A stretch of DNA of 33,327 nt from Desulfobacteraceae bacterium (GTDB lineage: Bacteria > Desulfobacterota > Desulfobacteria > Desulfobacterales > Desulfolunaceae): positions 1 through 33,327 of the forward strand of contig JABXKT010000046.1 of the NCBI GenBank assembly GCA_013619155.1, written 5' to 3'. Shown piece by piece: positions 7,626 through 16,319 of the stretch. Position numbers and translations under genes: made by a program. Positions within the stretch are counted from its first letter, which is position 1. Every line of letters begins with the position of its first letter. The notes under the pieces were generated by a model. That model was not told the origin of the DNA and searched no databases. It was given only the letters and a program-made list of their open reading frames with translations.

Positions 7626-8222
7626 TTAAAGTACCAGGTAAAAGAGGGGGAAGATAAAAATCCAGAAGAGATCCACGAGATGCCAGTAGAGTCCTGCATT
7701 TTCAAGAAACACATGATTGTCTCCTGTAATACGCCCCTTGATGGTGAAGAGAAGGGCCACACCAAGAAGAGCCATGCCAATAACAATATGAATACCGTGG
7801 AGACCCGTGATGATATAGTAGAGGCCAAAAAAGATATTACGCCCCGGCTCTCCATAAATGAGGTCATCCGAACCCGGATAGATCCCCTCATGGATCTTAT
7901 GACTCCACTCAAAATACTTATTAATCAAAAAAAGAGCACCGCAAAGAATAGCGGCGGTGAGCCACACAACACTGGCCCGCTTCTCGTTCCGTTGAACCGC
8001 CGTGATGGAGGCGGCCACAGCCAGACTGCTCACCAGGAGTATCACCGTATTTACCGTCCCGAAGAAGCGATCCAGCTCTTTACCCCCCGCCATGAAATCG
8101 CTTGCATACATGGAAAAGTAGACGGCATAGAGAACAAAAAGGCCCCCGAAGAGCATCACCTCGGTGTAGAGAAAAAGCCACATGCCCAACCGCTTTCCCC
8201 TATCGTCCATGGCTGGTTTCAT
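7626..8222 (-). CDS. coxC: Cytochrome c oxidase subunit III
   Basis: A core membrane subunit without metal centres that stabilises proton pumping in heme-copper oxidases. The 198-residue length and five visible helices match the short bacterial form. Signature stretches are LGMWLFLYTEVMLFGGLF at about 12-29, FFGLYYIITGLHGIHIVIG near 130-149, and the C-terminal ENAGLYWHLVDLFWIFIFP. The ATG overlaps the coxA stop as ATGA, so the two are translationally coupled. Confidence 0.94.
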   Translation of the reverse strand: MKPAMDDRGKRLGMWLFLYTEVMLFGGLFVLYAVYFSMYASDFMAGGKELDRFFGTVNTVILLVSSLAVAASITAVQRNEKRASVVWLTAAILCGALFLINKYFEWSHKIHEGIYPGSDDLIYGEPGRNIFFGLYYIITGLHGIHIVIGMALLGVALLFTIKGRITGDNHVFLENAGLYWHLVDLFWIFIFPLFYLVL

Positions 8223-9853
8223 ACTCCCCCTCCATCGCCAGAACTATCCCGCACGACATCGGTAAAATCGTACGGGTAATCGGCAATATCAGGCGTCTCG
8301 ACAAAATTATGTAAAGGGGGCGGGGAGAGGGTCTTCCACTCCAGGGTGGTTCCCCCCCAAGGGTCGGAAGGAGCCAGCGTCCCTCTCTTTAAAGAGATCA
8401 AAAGGTTGACCAGCATAAGCAACAAACCCACCAGCATAAAGACAGCCCCGAAGCCGGCCACAAAATTACCGGCCTCAAACTCCGCCACGTAATCGTAATA
8501 GCGCCTCGGCATCCCCTGAAGCCCCAGTATAAACATGGGAATATAGTGGAGAAGAAAACCAAAAGTGATAAGGACCGCGGCCCAATAGGCCCTCTTAAAG
8601 TCGTACATTCGGCCAAACATCTTGGGCCACCAGTGATGCAAGGCGGCAAAAAAAGCGAACCCCGTCCCACCAAACATGGTGAAGTGAAAATGGGCCACCA
8701 CGAAATGGGTATCATGGACATGGATGTCGGCACCGGCGGCCCCCACCACCAACCCGGTGAGGCCTCCAACGGAAAAGAGATAGATAAAGCACAGGGAAAA
8801 AAATAAGGGGGGCGTCATGAGGATCGACCCCTTATAGAGGGTGGCGACCCAGCTAAATACCTTGATGGCAGAGGGGATGGCCACAAGAAAGGTGAGAAGA
8901 GAGAAGACAAAGACGGCGGTATCACTCATGCCGCTGGTATACATATGGTGCGCCCAGACAAGGGATCCCACTACGGCGATGGCAATACTCGATAGGGCCA
9001 TCGCCTTGTAACCGAAAATGGGCTTTCGTGCGAAGACGGTAATCACCTCAGATATGACGCCCATACCGGGAAGGATCATGATGTACACCGCCGGATGGGA
9101 GTATATCCAGAAGAGGTGCTGGTAGAGAATGGGGTCCCCGCCCCGGGCAGGATCGAAGAGCCCCACCCCCAAAAACCGCTCCAAAATGATGAGAATTAAG
9201 GTAATGGCCACCACCGGTGTGGCCAGTATCTGAACCCAACTCGTGGCATATATGCTCCAGGTAAAAAGGGGCATCTGAAGCCACCCCATTGCTTCACTGC
9301 GCATACGATGCACGGTAGTGACAAAGTTAATGCCGGTGAGCATACTGGCCATACCCAGTACGAAGGCGGCAAATACCGCGACGGAGACATTGGTCTGGGT
9401 CCCCACACTAAAGGGGACGTAAAAGGTCCAGCCCGTATCCGGAGGCCCGCCGATAAATAAGGTGACCAGGGCCAGGAGTCCACCGATGATATAAAGATAC
9501 CAGGACAAGAGATTGAGCCTCGGGAAAAAAACATCATCCGTACCGATCTGAATGGGGAGAAAAAAATTACCGAAGATGGCGGGAATCCCTGGAATAATAA
9601 ATAAAAAAACCATGATCACCCCGTGAAGGGTGAAGAGGGCGTTGTAGGATTCAGGCCCCATGAGGGTTCGACCGCGAAACATTAACTCGAGACGCATCCC
9701 CCCCCCTAAGAACATGGCCACCACAAACCAGAAGAGAATGACAAAAAGATACATGAGACCGATGCGCTTATGATCGGTGGTGAGAAGCCAGGATAAGGCT
9801 CCCGAGTAACGGGACGGTGAGGGTGTATCAAAAAAAGAGCGGACCGGTTCCAT
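8219..9853 (-). CDS. coxA: Cytochrome c oxidase subunit I, A2-like heme-copper oxidase
   Basis: The catalytic subunit that reduces O2 to water and pumps protons; 544 residues and about 12 helices. Visible ligands: His77 for low-spin heme; His253 and cross-linking Tyr257 in YSHPAVYIMILP; His302-His303 in WAHHMYTSGM; and His388 and His390 in VVAHFHF. K-channel Lys331 lies in IPSAIKVFSW. The Glu of the usual GHPEVY is replaced: the sequence reads YSHPAVY, the Tyr-Ser form typical of A2-type (caa3-like) enzymes. Start: the ATG at 9853 has GGAG seven bases upstream and begins MEPVRSFFDTPSP, as in the family. The frame stays open 65 codons further upstream, but that part is not protein-like. Confidence 0.95.
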   Translation of the reverse strand: MEPVRSFFDTPSPSRYSGALSWLLTTDHKRIGLMYLFVILFWFVVAMFLGGGMRLELMFRGRTLMGPESYNALFTLHGVIMVFLFIIPGIPAIFGNFFLPIQIGTDDVFFPRLNLLSWYLYIIGGLLALVTLFIGGPPDTGWTFYVPFSVGTQTNVSVAVFAAFVLGMASMLTGINFVTTVHRMRSEAMGWLQMPLFTWSIYATSWVQILATPVVAITLILIILERFLGVGLFDPARGGDPILYQHLFWIYSHPAVYIMILPGMGVISEVITVFARKPIFGYKAMALSSIAIAVVGSLVWAHHMYTSGMSDTAVFVFSLLTFLVAIPSAIKVFSWVATLYKGSILMTPPLFFSLCFIYLFSVGGLTGLVVGAAGADIHVHDTHFVVAHFHFTMFGGTGFAFFAALHHWWPKMFGRMYDFKRAYWAAVLITFGFLLHYIPMFILGLQGMPRRYYDYVAEFEAGNFVAGFGAVFMLVGLLLMLVNLLISLKRGTLAPSDPWGGTTLEWKTLSPPPLHNFVETPDIADYPYDFTDVVRDSSGDGGGV

Positions 9854-10066
9854 GCCATATCTCCATGAGAAGAGGAAGGAAAAACGCAAATGATTTGAGT
9901 CGCTATCCAGTCGTAATGTCATGCAAGGCGGGTTTGATACACATCGTGGCTTTGGATCATTTACGATCACTTCTATAACCCAAAGAGGGGCAAAGCAGAT
10001 CGACCAGCCGCTTGATGTAGTCCACACAGAAGATCTGTGCCGATTCAAGGGTACCCCTAAGAGGGC
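9854..10066 (-). other. 213-base leader between the SCO gene and coxA
   Basis: This gap is long for a cluster in which other junctions overlap or nearly touch. The coxA frame is open through most of it but encodes nothing resembling a subunit I N-terminus. It contains a short inverted repeat CACAGA-AGA-TCTGTG at 10025-10039. It may hold a second promoter or leader for coxA-coxC-ctaF; no convincing -35/-10 pair was found. Confidence 0.3.
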
Positions 10067-10903
10067 TTACCCTTTCTTCATCCCCCGGCTCTTGTGAGCC
10101 GTGGGAGTCACCACAAGATAAATAAACAGGAGACCCACCAGGGTCAGGGTGAGGCTCCCCATGGTGCGGTATATATTAAGAACGTAGGCCCGGTTCTTGG
10201 GATCATAATCGAAACAAAAACTCACCACCCGGTGAATGGAGACACTGGCCACCCCGATGGCCGCCTCTTCCATCCCTTTTTTAAGATCAGCTGTGAGAAA
10301 TTTAGGGCCGTAGAGATATCGGATAATCGTGCCACCCGGGGCCACGACCACGGCCACATTGGGATGGATATAAGAGTGGGGGCCCCGCTTTGTGAATCGA
10401 TACCCCATAGAGTCACAGAGCCGTGCCACGCTCTCTTTATCCCCCACAAGAAAGGGCCACGCCTCTTTGGGGTACCCTCCTCCGAGGATTTTAAAATACT
10501 GGGCCTGGGCCGTGGCCGCATGGGCGGCCCCCTCATCATCGGAGATGCTAACGGCCACCACCCGATAATCCCTATCGGGAAAAAGATCCAGATCCCGTAC
10601 TGCGGTGGCCATGGCCGCCAGAAGAAGATTGCACGATTTCGGACAATGATAGTAGCCGGGAATCAAGAGGGTGGGTAACTCCAATACCTCTTGAGGATTC
10701 ACCCTCTCCCCCATCTCATTCCACCACCGACCTCCGAGATCTAAGGTTTCACCGAGACGTTCATCGACCCCCACCGATATCTCTAACTCTGGCTGGGGGT
10801 CTCCCCCTTCATCATGGATCTCTTCCCCGTGGCCGAAACAAAGGGATACCGGTATCAGCATCATACATAGAAGGCAGATAACCATCCCCAGGCTCTGTCT
10901 CAT
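10067..10903 (-). CDS. SCO1/SenC copper chaperone for the oxidase CuA site
   Basis: A membrane-anchored thioredoxin-fold protein that delivers copper, or a reduced thiol state, to the CuA site of subunit II. An N-terminal signal or anchor segment (MVICLLCMMLIPVSLCFG) is followed by a His/acid-rich linker (GHGEEIHDEGGD). The SCO domain has the copper motif CPKSC (Cys87, Cys91) and the third ligand His180 in YIHPNVAVVVAPGG. A C-terminal helix at about 247-266 gives a second membrane span, as in some bacterial SCO proteins of about 280 residues. The ATG overlaps the stop of the DOMON gene (ATGA). Its place directly before coxA supports the role. Confidence 0.92.
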   Translation of the reverse strand: MRQSLGMVICLLCMMLIPVSLCFGHGEEIHDEGGDPQPELEISVGVDERLGETLDLGGRWWNEMGERVNPQEVLELPTLLIPGYYHCPKSCNLLLAAMATAVRDLDLFPDRDYRVVAVSISDDEGAAHAATAQAQYFKILGGGYPKEAWPFLVGDKESVARLCDSMGYRFTKRGPHSYIHPNVAVVVAPGGTIIRYLYGPKFLTADLKKGMEEAAIGVASVSIHRVVSFCFDYDPKNRAYVLNIYRTMGSLTLTLVGLLFIYLVVTPTAHKSRGMKKG

Positions 10904-11442
10904 GGCATCTTCTCAAAGCGACCGGTGGAGAGGTTGACCCGATATATAGACTTAAAGCCGTGAACGGAACGGATACTGTCACGGCCACTGCCCATGGACA
11001 AAAGCACCGTGGTCATCCCCGTGGGATCGATCACCGTATCATATTCATCACCGGTCTTCAGAGGAATGGTAAAGGTGATTTCGGTCACCCCTTTTTTTTC
11101 CGAGCCGCTGACACCTGAGGTATCATTTTGTCCCCCCAACTTGGTATCTGACTTATGGTTCCGGTCTGAGTGTCCGAAGTGATCCACCACCTTTACCTTC
11201 CCATTTTTGACATACCCCAGAATAAAGTTGGCCCCCTTCATCATCTCCTCCGGGTTAAACCCAACACCCACCCAGCCCGTGGTTTTACCCGTGAGCTGCA
11301 CACGAAGTGAGCCCGCTTCCACCGACCAGCTAAACTGCATGGGCCCCTCTTTCAGGGTATGGTCAAAGGTCTCGGCTCGAGAGACAAAGGCCCCCCATAA
11401 GGTCACAACAAATAAGACGACCACCCAAAAAAAACGTTTCAT
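10900..11442 (-). CDS. Secreted DOMON-domain protein, possible heme-binding electron carrier
   Basis: A periplasmic protein of 180 residues with a clear signal peptide (MKRFFWVVVLFVVTLWGAFVSRA, cut before ET). The remainder matches the DOMON fold: FSWSVEAGSLRVQLTGKTTG, then WVGVGFNPEEMMKGANFILG and a D-H-F-G stretch. Some DOMON domains bind heme b through Met and His. Candidate Met residues lie in the EEMMKG loop and a candidate His in RSVHGFKS, but ligation is not proven by sequence. The start is the ATG at 11442 because GGAGG lies five bases upstream; an ATG four codons earlier overlaps the preceding stop and has no site. It sits between the DUF2231 gene and SCO, so a redox role with the oxidase is inferred. 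Confidence 0.8.
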   Translation of the reverse strand: MKRFFWVVVLFVVTLWGAFVSRAETFDHTLKEGPMQFSWSVEAGSLRVQLTGKTTGWVGVGFNPEEMMKGANFILGYVKNGKVKVVDHFGHSDRNHKSDTKLGGQNDTSGVSGSEKKGVTEITFTIPLKTGDEYDTVIDPTGMTTVLLSMGSGRDSIRSVHGFKSIYRVNLSTGRFEKMP

Positions 11443-11453
11443 ACCATCCTCCA

Positions 11454-11882
11454 TCAGCCATAAATAAGCTCACCGCCAGAGAATCCGAGACCCACCGCAC
11501 TCAGTACCGCCAAGAAATAGAGGGCACTTCGCACGTCTATCCGGGGGGTATCCGGATCATCAACAACAACGATAAGGGACAAAATCAGAAACAAGACAAG
11601 GGCCAATACTATTTTCAAACCGATCAAAAATTCCCACTCCCCTCCGTACCGGTATTGCCAGTCCATCCATCCGAGAATTGCCGTCGGAGGCACCCCAAGA
11701 AGCCCCACCACGGCACAATGATATCCCGTTTTTGATAGATATTTCATAGGGGAGACGATGGCAGCCACACGAAAAATAACGGCACCCATAACAAGGCCCA
11801 TGGGAATATGGGTCAGCGCGGGATGCAAGGGGTGAGCAAAACCAATGCTCTCCAAAAGTCCATAGACAAACTCAACCATCAT
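11454..11882 (-). CDS. DUF2231-family membrane protein
   Basis: An integral membrane protein of about 142 residues with four hydrophobic segments. The N-terminal HPLHPALTHIPMGLVMGAVI and the C-terminal LGFSGGELIYG are signatures of the DUF2231 family. The conserved His residues are candidates for heme or metal binding, but the family's biochemical role is not established. It is the first gene of the oxidase cluster. ATG 11882 is preferred: AGAGG lies five bases upstream, while the GTG at 11888 overlaps that site. Eleven bases separate it from the DOMON gene. Confidence 0.78.
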   Translation of the reverse strand: MMVEFVYGLLESIGFAHPLHPALTHIPMGLVMGAVIFRVAAIVSPMKYLSKTGYHCAVVGLLGVPPTAILGWMDWQYRYGGEWEFLIGLKIVLALVLFLILSLIVVVDDPDTPRIDVRSALYFLAVLSAVGLGFSGGELIYG

Positions 11883-12231
11883 GTACACCTCTTAAGGATA
11901 GAGCACAATAATGCAATAAGATTAAGTACTTTACCCAGGTCATAGATTAAGATGATATACGAGAAATACCATGGGGGATCCCTTATTACAGGGCCCCTTA
12001 AGGGAAAGAAAAAAAAGAGTGGCGAGTCATAGGAGACGCAGCGTAGAGACTCATAGCGTGAGATAAAGACGACATGCACTAACGATCGTGCATACCTTAA
12101 AGAAATGCTTTTTTGTAAAAAAGAGTACACACACTTTACCAGAGTGTATGCATGGGGGCAATACCCTTGCGGGCACCTACCCAAGTATATCACTGCAAAA
12201 CGTAACTATTCAGACCTTGAACAAGGGCCTT
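11883..12231. other. Gene-free stretch upstream of the oxidase cluster
   Basis: About 350 bases with no convincing gene. It should contain the promoter for the minus-strand oxidase cluster, but no clear -35/-10 pair or FNR-type TTGAT-N4-ATCAA site was recognised. A minus-strand open frame here has a composition unlike its neighbours and no ribosome-binding site. Confidence 0.4.
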
Positions 12232-12540
12232 CTACGGTCAAAGGGACCAAAAAACTGGCCTCCGGCGGCCAAGGGCTCTGCCCTTGGCGCTTAAGGTTCA
12301 CGAATGATAGAACCCTCTTGGGTCCATCTCGGTCGCTGCCAAAAAGCATTCCACCGCGACACCATGTTATGGTGGTAATCAAAAAAGTTTTTGCGGCACT
12401 TTACCCTTCGTACCTCGGGGCACAAATCACATCCGCATTCGGCTTGATATAAATTTGAAATATGTATGAAGAGCTGTCTGTCAAACCATGCCGCATACGA
12501 TCATGACAAAAGTTTGACCTCCGGCAGGGCCGCCGGAAGC
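12232..12540 (+). repeat. Degraded composite of the multi-hairpin repeat
   Basis: Three separated fragments of the family lie here. At 12232-12290 there is a head (TCAAAGGGACCAAAAAA), CCTCCGGCGGCC and an AAGGGC-TCT-GCCCTT hairpin. At 12394-12450 there is a diverged type B centre (TTTACCCTTCGTACCTCGGGGCAC and ATCACATCCGCATTCGG). At 12517-12539 there is a tail with CCTCCGGCAGGGCCGCCGGA. The order matches a full copy, but hairpin arms are partly lost, so this looks like an old decayed insertion. The remainder up to 12593 holds nothing recognised. Confidence 0.6.
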
Positions 12541-12593
12541 TTCAAGCTAAATAGTTACCGTAAAAGGAAGGTTGCAGATACGCTGTGCCGATA

Positions 12594-13256
12594 CTAATAA
12601 TCTTTTTCCGGCAACTCGGCCGGAAGGATTCCGCACGGGTAACGTTTCAAAATACCCAAAGAGCCGATGCGTTCAACCACCTCGTACTGCCCGGTGGCCA
12701 CGGCCATTTTGTAAATATGATGAGGCGCCTGCCCCCCTTCATCCATGGAGTCATAAATATCATGGATCAACAGGTACCCCCCGGGAATAATATGGCGCGA
12801 CCAGCAGGCATAATCGTTATAGGCCGCCTCATAGGTATGCCCGCCATCGATAAAGACAAGGCTCAAGGGGGTGGCCCAAAAACGGGCGGCCACCGTCGAC
12901 TTGGATACCAGAGGAACCACGGTATCATTTAAGTGGGCCCTATCCAGGGTGCGCCGAAAGAGCTGAAAGGTATCCACTCGGCCTTCGGCCTCATCCCAGA
13001 GTTCGGGGTCGAAAAAATCCGCCCCTTTCTGCTGCTCTTCCGAACCCCTATGGTGATCCACGGCAAAGAGGACACCTCCCGCCTCCCGGCAGGCCTCTCC
13101 CAGCCATAGGGTCGATTTACCACAGTAACTGCCAATCTCAAGGCAGGGCCCCCGGTGGGCCACTTCCGCCGCCAGTTCGTAAAGCCGGGCCCCCTCATCA
13201 TCGCTTAAGAAGCCCTTAACGCCTTCTGCACGTACTCTATTCAACCCCATCTGCAA
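12594..13256 (-). CDS. Class I SAM-dependent methyltransferase
   Basis: A Rossmann-fold methyltransferase of about 220 residues, similar to the Methyltransf_24 group. The SAM-binding motif I is CLEIGSYCGKST (38-49), with an acidic residue at AVDHH (65-69). The later motif SLVFIDGGHTYEAAYNDY (132-149) followed by IIPGGYLLIHDIYDS is typical of this group, where Asp and His residues may bind a metal. The substrate is unknown. The TTG at 13256 has AGGAG six bases upstream; an ATG two codons later has only a weak GGTGG, so the start is undecided. It is flanked on both sides by repeats and is probably transcribed alone. Confidence 0.85.
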   Translation of the reverse strand: MQMGLNRVRAEGVKGFLSDDEGARLYELAAEVAHRGPCLEIGSYCGKSTLWLGEACREAGGVLFAVDHHRGSEEQQKGADFFDPELWDEAEGRVDTFQLFRRTLDRAHLNDTVVPLVSKSTVAARFWATPLSLVFIDGGHTYEAAYNDYACWSRHIIPGGYLLIHDIYDSMDEGGQAPHHIYKMAVATGQYEVVERIGSLGILKRYPCGILPAELPEKDY

Positions 13257-13297
13257 CCACCACTCCTAAACGTATCCGAGAATTCAAAAAAAGCCTT

Positions 13298-13486
13298 GCT
13301 ATGATCAAAGTGACTAAAAAATGGACCTCCGGTGGCCAAGGGCTGTGCCCTTGGAACCCAGGCTTATGAATGTGATGGGCCTTTGGCCCGTCATAGTCAC
13401 TATTAAATCTTATTTGGCAACCTTTTGTAAAAGGTTGGCCCCAGGTAGGGCCACCGGAGGTAAGCGTTCACTGCATGGCCGGAGGC
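13298..13486 (+). repeat. Multi-hairpin intergenic repeat, type A copy with complete head
   Basis: A full-order copy: head CTATGATCAAAGTGACT, CCTCCGGTGGCC, an AAGGGC-TGT-GCCCTT hairpin, the central stem around GGGCCTTTGGCCC (arms about 13365-13380 and 13384-13399, with two mismatches and two G-T pairs), CAACCTTTTGTAAAAGGTTG, and the tail GTAGGGCCACCGGAGG. It occupies most of the 363-base gap between ftsK and the methyltransferase gene. Confidence 0.8.
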
Positions 13487-13556
13487 ATCGCTTTCTGTCT
13501 GTTTTATTTTTGTGCAGGCCCTAAGGGAAAATTCGCGCGCAAACTAATGGTAGAAT

Positions 13557-13583
13557 AGCGCCTCTAAAAAATAGCGAGGCGCT
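13557..13583 (-). terminator. Possible 3' hairpin after ftsK
   Basis: A perfect 8-bp stem AGCGCCTC/GAGGCGCT lies 37 bases past the ftsK stop. The U-rich bases are in the loop and not after the stem, so it is not a classical intrinsic terminator. It may be a 3'-end stabilising hairpin. Confidence 0.35.
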
Positions 13584-13619
13584 CTCTTCAAGCACCTCTA
13601 ATTAAAGCAAAAACCACCG

Positions 13620-16313
13620 CTACCCTTCGTAGGATGTCACCAATATTTCGCGAGATTTTGATCCATCAGCCGGTCCGATCACTCCATCGCGCTCCATGGC
13701 CTCAATGATTCGAGCCGCCCGGTTGTATCCGATACGCATATGGCGCTGAACACTGGATATGGAGGCCTGACGCGTTCGGGTAACTAAGGCCACCGCTTCA
13801 TCGTATCGGGCATCATAATCTGACTCCCCCGCCTCTTCTGCCGCGGCCTCGGGTGACACATCGAGAACAGAGCTATCGTATCCCGGTCCCTGCTGCTCTT
13901 TCCAGAAATCGATGAGTATTTCGAGTTCTTCGTCAGAGATAAAGGCACCGTGGATTCGCATGAGCTTTGCGGTGCCCGGCGGCAGATAGAGCATATCCCC
14001 CCGTCCCAAAAGCGTTTCTGCCCCGTTAGAGTCGATGATGGTACGCGAATCGATCTTGGAGGAGACCTGAAAAGAGATACGCGTGGGAAAGTTGGCCTTA
14101 ATAGTCCCCGTCAAGACATCCACGCTGGGTCGCTGGGTGGCCAAGATGATATGAATGCCCGAGGCACGGGCCATCTGGGCCAGGCGGGTTAAGGCCACCT
14201 CCACATCACGGGAGGCCACCATCATGAGATCGGCAAGCTCATCGATGATAATGACGATAAAGGGGAGTCTCTCCATGGGCTCTTCATCCGGTGCCTCTTT
14301 CGCCACTTTATCGACCTTTTTGTTATACTGATCGATATTTCGCACCTTGTTCTCGGCCAGGAGTTCATAGCGCCGCTCCATCTCCCGTACGGCCCAAAAA
14401 AGAGCGTTGGTGGCTTTTTTCATATCGGTCACAACAGGAGTAATCAGGTGAGGGATTCCGTTATACACGGAGAGTTCAATACGCTTGGGATCAATCATGA
14501 TCATGCGTACATCATCGGGTGTGGATTTGAAGAGAAGGCTGGAGATCATGACATTGAGTCCCACACTCTTACCGGCACCGGTGGCTCCGGCAATGAGAAG
14601 ATGGGGCATCTTATTGAGTTCGGCAGAGATGGGGCTGCCCACGATATCATGGCCAAGACAGACACATAAAGGGGAGTCGGAGTTGATAAAACGACTGGAG
14701 GTGACGATCTCTTTGAAGTAGACGTTACTGCGCACCTCGTTGGGCACCTCAATGCCAATGGCATCTTTACCGGGAATGGGGGCCACGATACGAATACTGA
14801 TGGCGCAAAGGGCCAGGGCCAAGTCATCGGTTAAATTTACGATCTTATTGATCTTGACCCCAGGCGCCGGTTTATACTCAAAGGTGGTGATCACAGGTCC
14901 CGGTGACACCTCGGAGATCGTCCCTCGCACCCCAAAATCCTCCAATTTCTTCTCGATCAAAAGGGAGAGCCTGCGAAGATTCTCAGTATCCACGGCGGTC
15001 CCCTCCTCTTCCACGGCATCCGTCAAAAAAGAGATCGTTGGCAGTTGATACCCCTGAACATCGTCGCTTATGTCCATAAAACTAAACGCATCTTCCTGGG
15101 CCACCGGATCGGTATGCGCATCTTTAGGAACCACACTCTTGATATTCACCTCGGGCAAAACCTCGGATAACGGGGCCTCATGGGCCGGGTTGGGGGAAGG
15201 GTCCGGCTCCTTCGGCGACGTCACATCCTTTATTTTCGACTCGGGTAAGGCCTCGGATGAGGGGACTGCATGGGCCGGTACCGGGCAATCGACAGGCTTC
15301 TTCGTCGGGGTGACACCCTTGATTTTTGCCTCGGGTAAGACCTCGGAGGACGGGGCCTCATGGACCGGCACGGGGGAATCGACGGTTGTCTTCGTCGGAG
15401 TGACGCCCTTAATTTTTGCCTCAGGTAAGACCTCGGACGATGAACTCTCCTCCCGGGGAGGAGTGGCGTCAAAGGGGGCATCGGGAGGCCCTTCGATCTC
15501 AATGTTTACCTCGGACGAAGGACGACTCTCCTCGTGAAGTGCGACATCATAGGGGGTCTTTTGGGATCTTTTGCCCCTCACATTTATCACGGGCTCTATG
15601 CCAGACGTCTCTGTCCATTCGGCCAGAATGGGCACCTCATCGTCGCCTTTCGGCACCACGGGTTCTGCCAGGGCCAGAGGGGGCGGTGACGTCGACTTCT
15701 GCCGCCTCTTCATCTTGATTTTTAAGGATTTCATACTTATCCCGCCCCCTTTTTCGGCGAGATACCGAGTCCATCGGTCTCGATTCGTCACGACGAGACG
15801 TCTCATACGTTCATAGATGGCGATAAAGGAGAAACCCGTGGAGAGAATAAGGCCAATGAGGATAACCACACTAATGATAATGAGGCCACCGGTGCGGTTG
15901 GTATATTTTAACAAAAAACATTTTAAGAGGGTGCCCACCAGTCCCCCGGCAGGGAGTCGATTGGCAGAGAGGATATAGTAATCGGTCCCGGAGATCATGG
16001 CCAAAAGGGTCCCCGTGGAAAATATGAGAATCAGCCCACCGCCCACCGTATAACAGAGACCCTTGCCCTCACGACTGCCCAGGGAGTGAACGCTGACGAT
16101 GATAAGAAGCACGGGAATCCAAAAGGCCCCCACCCCGGCAAGGCCAATGAGAAACCCGGATATATGCGCCCCCAAAAGACCGAAGAGATTCTTGACATCC
16201 GCCGATCCCCCCACATGGTTGATGGACGGATCGGTCCAGTTGTAGGAGACAAGACTGACGAGAATCAAGACGACGAGAAAAAACAGCAGGGTACCGGTGA
16301 TATCTTTTCTCAT
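13620..16313 (-). CDS. ftsK: DNA translocase FtsK/SpoIIIE
   Basis: A septum-located motor that pumps chromosomal DNA during division. Four or five N-terminal membrane helices (about 9-170) are followed by a basic then acidic linker (about 190-415) and the FtsK alpha region. The ATPase has Walker A GATGAGKS (576-583) and Walker B FIVIIIDELADLM (685-697). A C-terminal winged-helix gamma domain (about 835-897) includes the stretch from SISSVQRHMRIGYNRAARII. The 897-residue length is normal. The linker contains about four tandem 30-residue repeats (residues 291-392) built on SEVLPEAKIKGVTPTK. It starts seven bases after the RNase J stop, with a distant GGAG, so it is probably cotranscribed with it. 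Confidence 0.95.
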   Translation of the reverse strand: MRKDITGTLLFFLVVLILVSLVSYNWTDPSINHVGGSADVKNLFGLLGAHISGFLIGLAGVGAFWIPVLLIIVSVHSLGSREGKGLCYTVGGGLILIFSTGTLLAMISGTDYYILSANRLPAGGLVGTLLKCFLLKYTNRTGGLIIISVVILIGLILSTGFSFIAIYERMRRLVVTNRDRWTRYLAEKGGGISMKSLKIKMKRRQKSTSPPPLALAEPVVPKGDDEVPILAEWTETSGIEPVINVRGKRSQKTPYDVALHEESRPSSEVNIEIEGPPDAPFDATPPREESSSSEVLPEAKIKGVTPTKTTVDSPVPVHEAPSSEVLPEAKIKGVTPTKKPVDCPVPAHAVPSSEALPESKIKDVTSPKEPDPSPNPAHEAPLSEVLPEVNIKSVVPKDAHTDPVAQEDAFSFMDISDDVQGYQLPTISFLTDAVEEEGTAVDTENLRRLSLLIEKKLEDFGVRGTISEVSPGPVITTFEYKPAPGVKINKIVNLTDDLALALCAISIRIVAPIPGKDAIGIEVPNEVRSNVYFKEIVTSSRFINSDSPLCVCLGHDIVGSPISAELNKMPHLLIAGATGAGKSVGLNVMISSLLFKSTPDDVRMIMIDPKRIELSVYNGIPHLITPVVTDMKKATNALFWAVREMERRYELLAENKVRNIDQYNKKVDKVAKEAPDEEPMERLPFIVIIIDELADLMMVASRDVEVALTRLAQMARASGIHIILATQRPSVDVLTGTIKANFPTRISFQVSSKIDSRTIIDSNGAETLLGRGDMLYLPPGTAKLMRIHGAFISDEELEILIDFWKEQQGPGYDSSVLDVSPEAAAEEAGESDYDARYDEAVALVTRTRQASISSVQRHMRIGYNRAARIIEAMERDGVIGPADGSKSREILVTSYEG
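15138..15443 (-). repeat. Tandem 90-base repeats in the ftsK linker
   Basis: Three full units and a partial fourth of about 90 bases (30 codons) encode SSEVLPEAKIKGVTPTK followed by VDSPVPVHEAP or a variant. The first two are nearly identical; the last are more diverged. All keep the reading frame. Confidence 0.85.
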
Positions 16314-16319
16314 CGGAAT

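Noticed and set aside
11879..12193. A 104-codon minus-strand frame upstream of the DUF2231 gene
   Set aside because: Biased composition (long FFFFF run), no ribosome-binding site, no recognisable family; the stretch more likely holds the cluster promoter.
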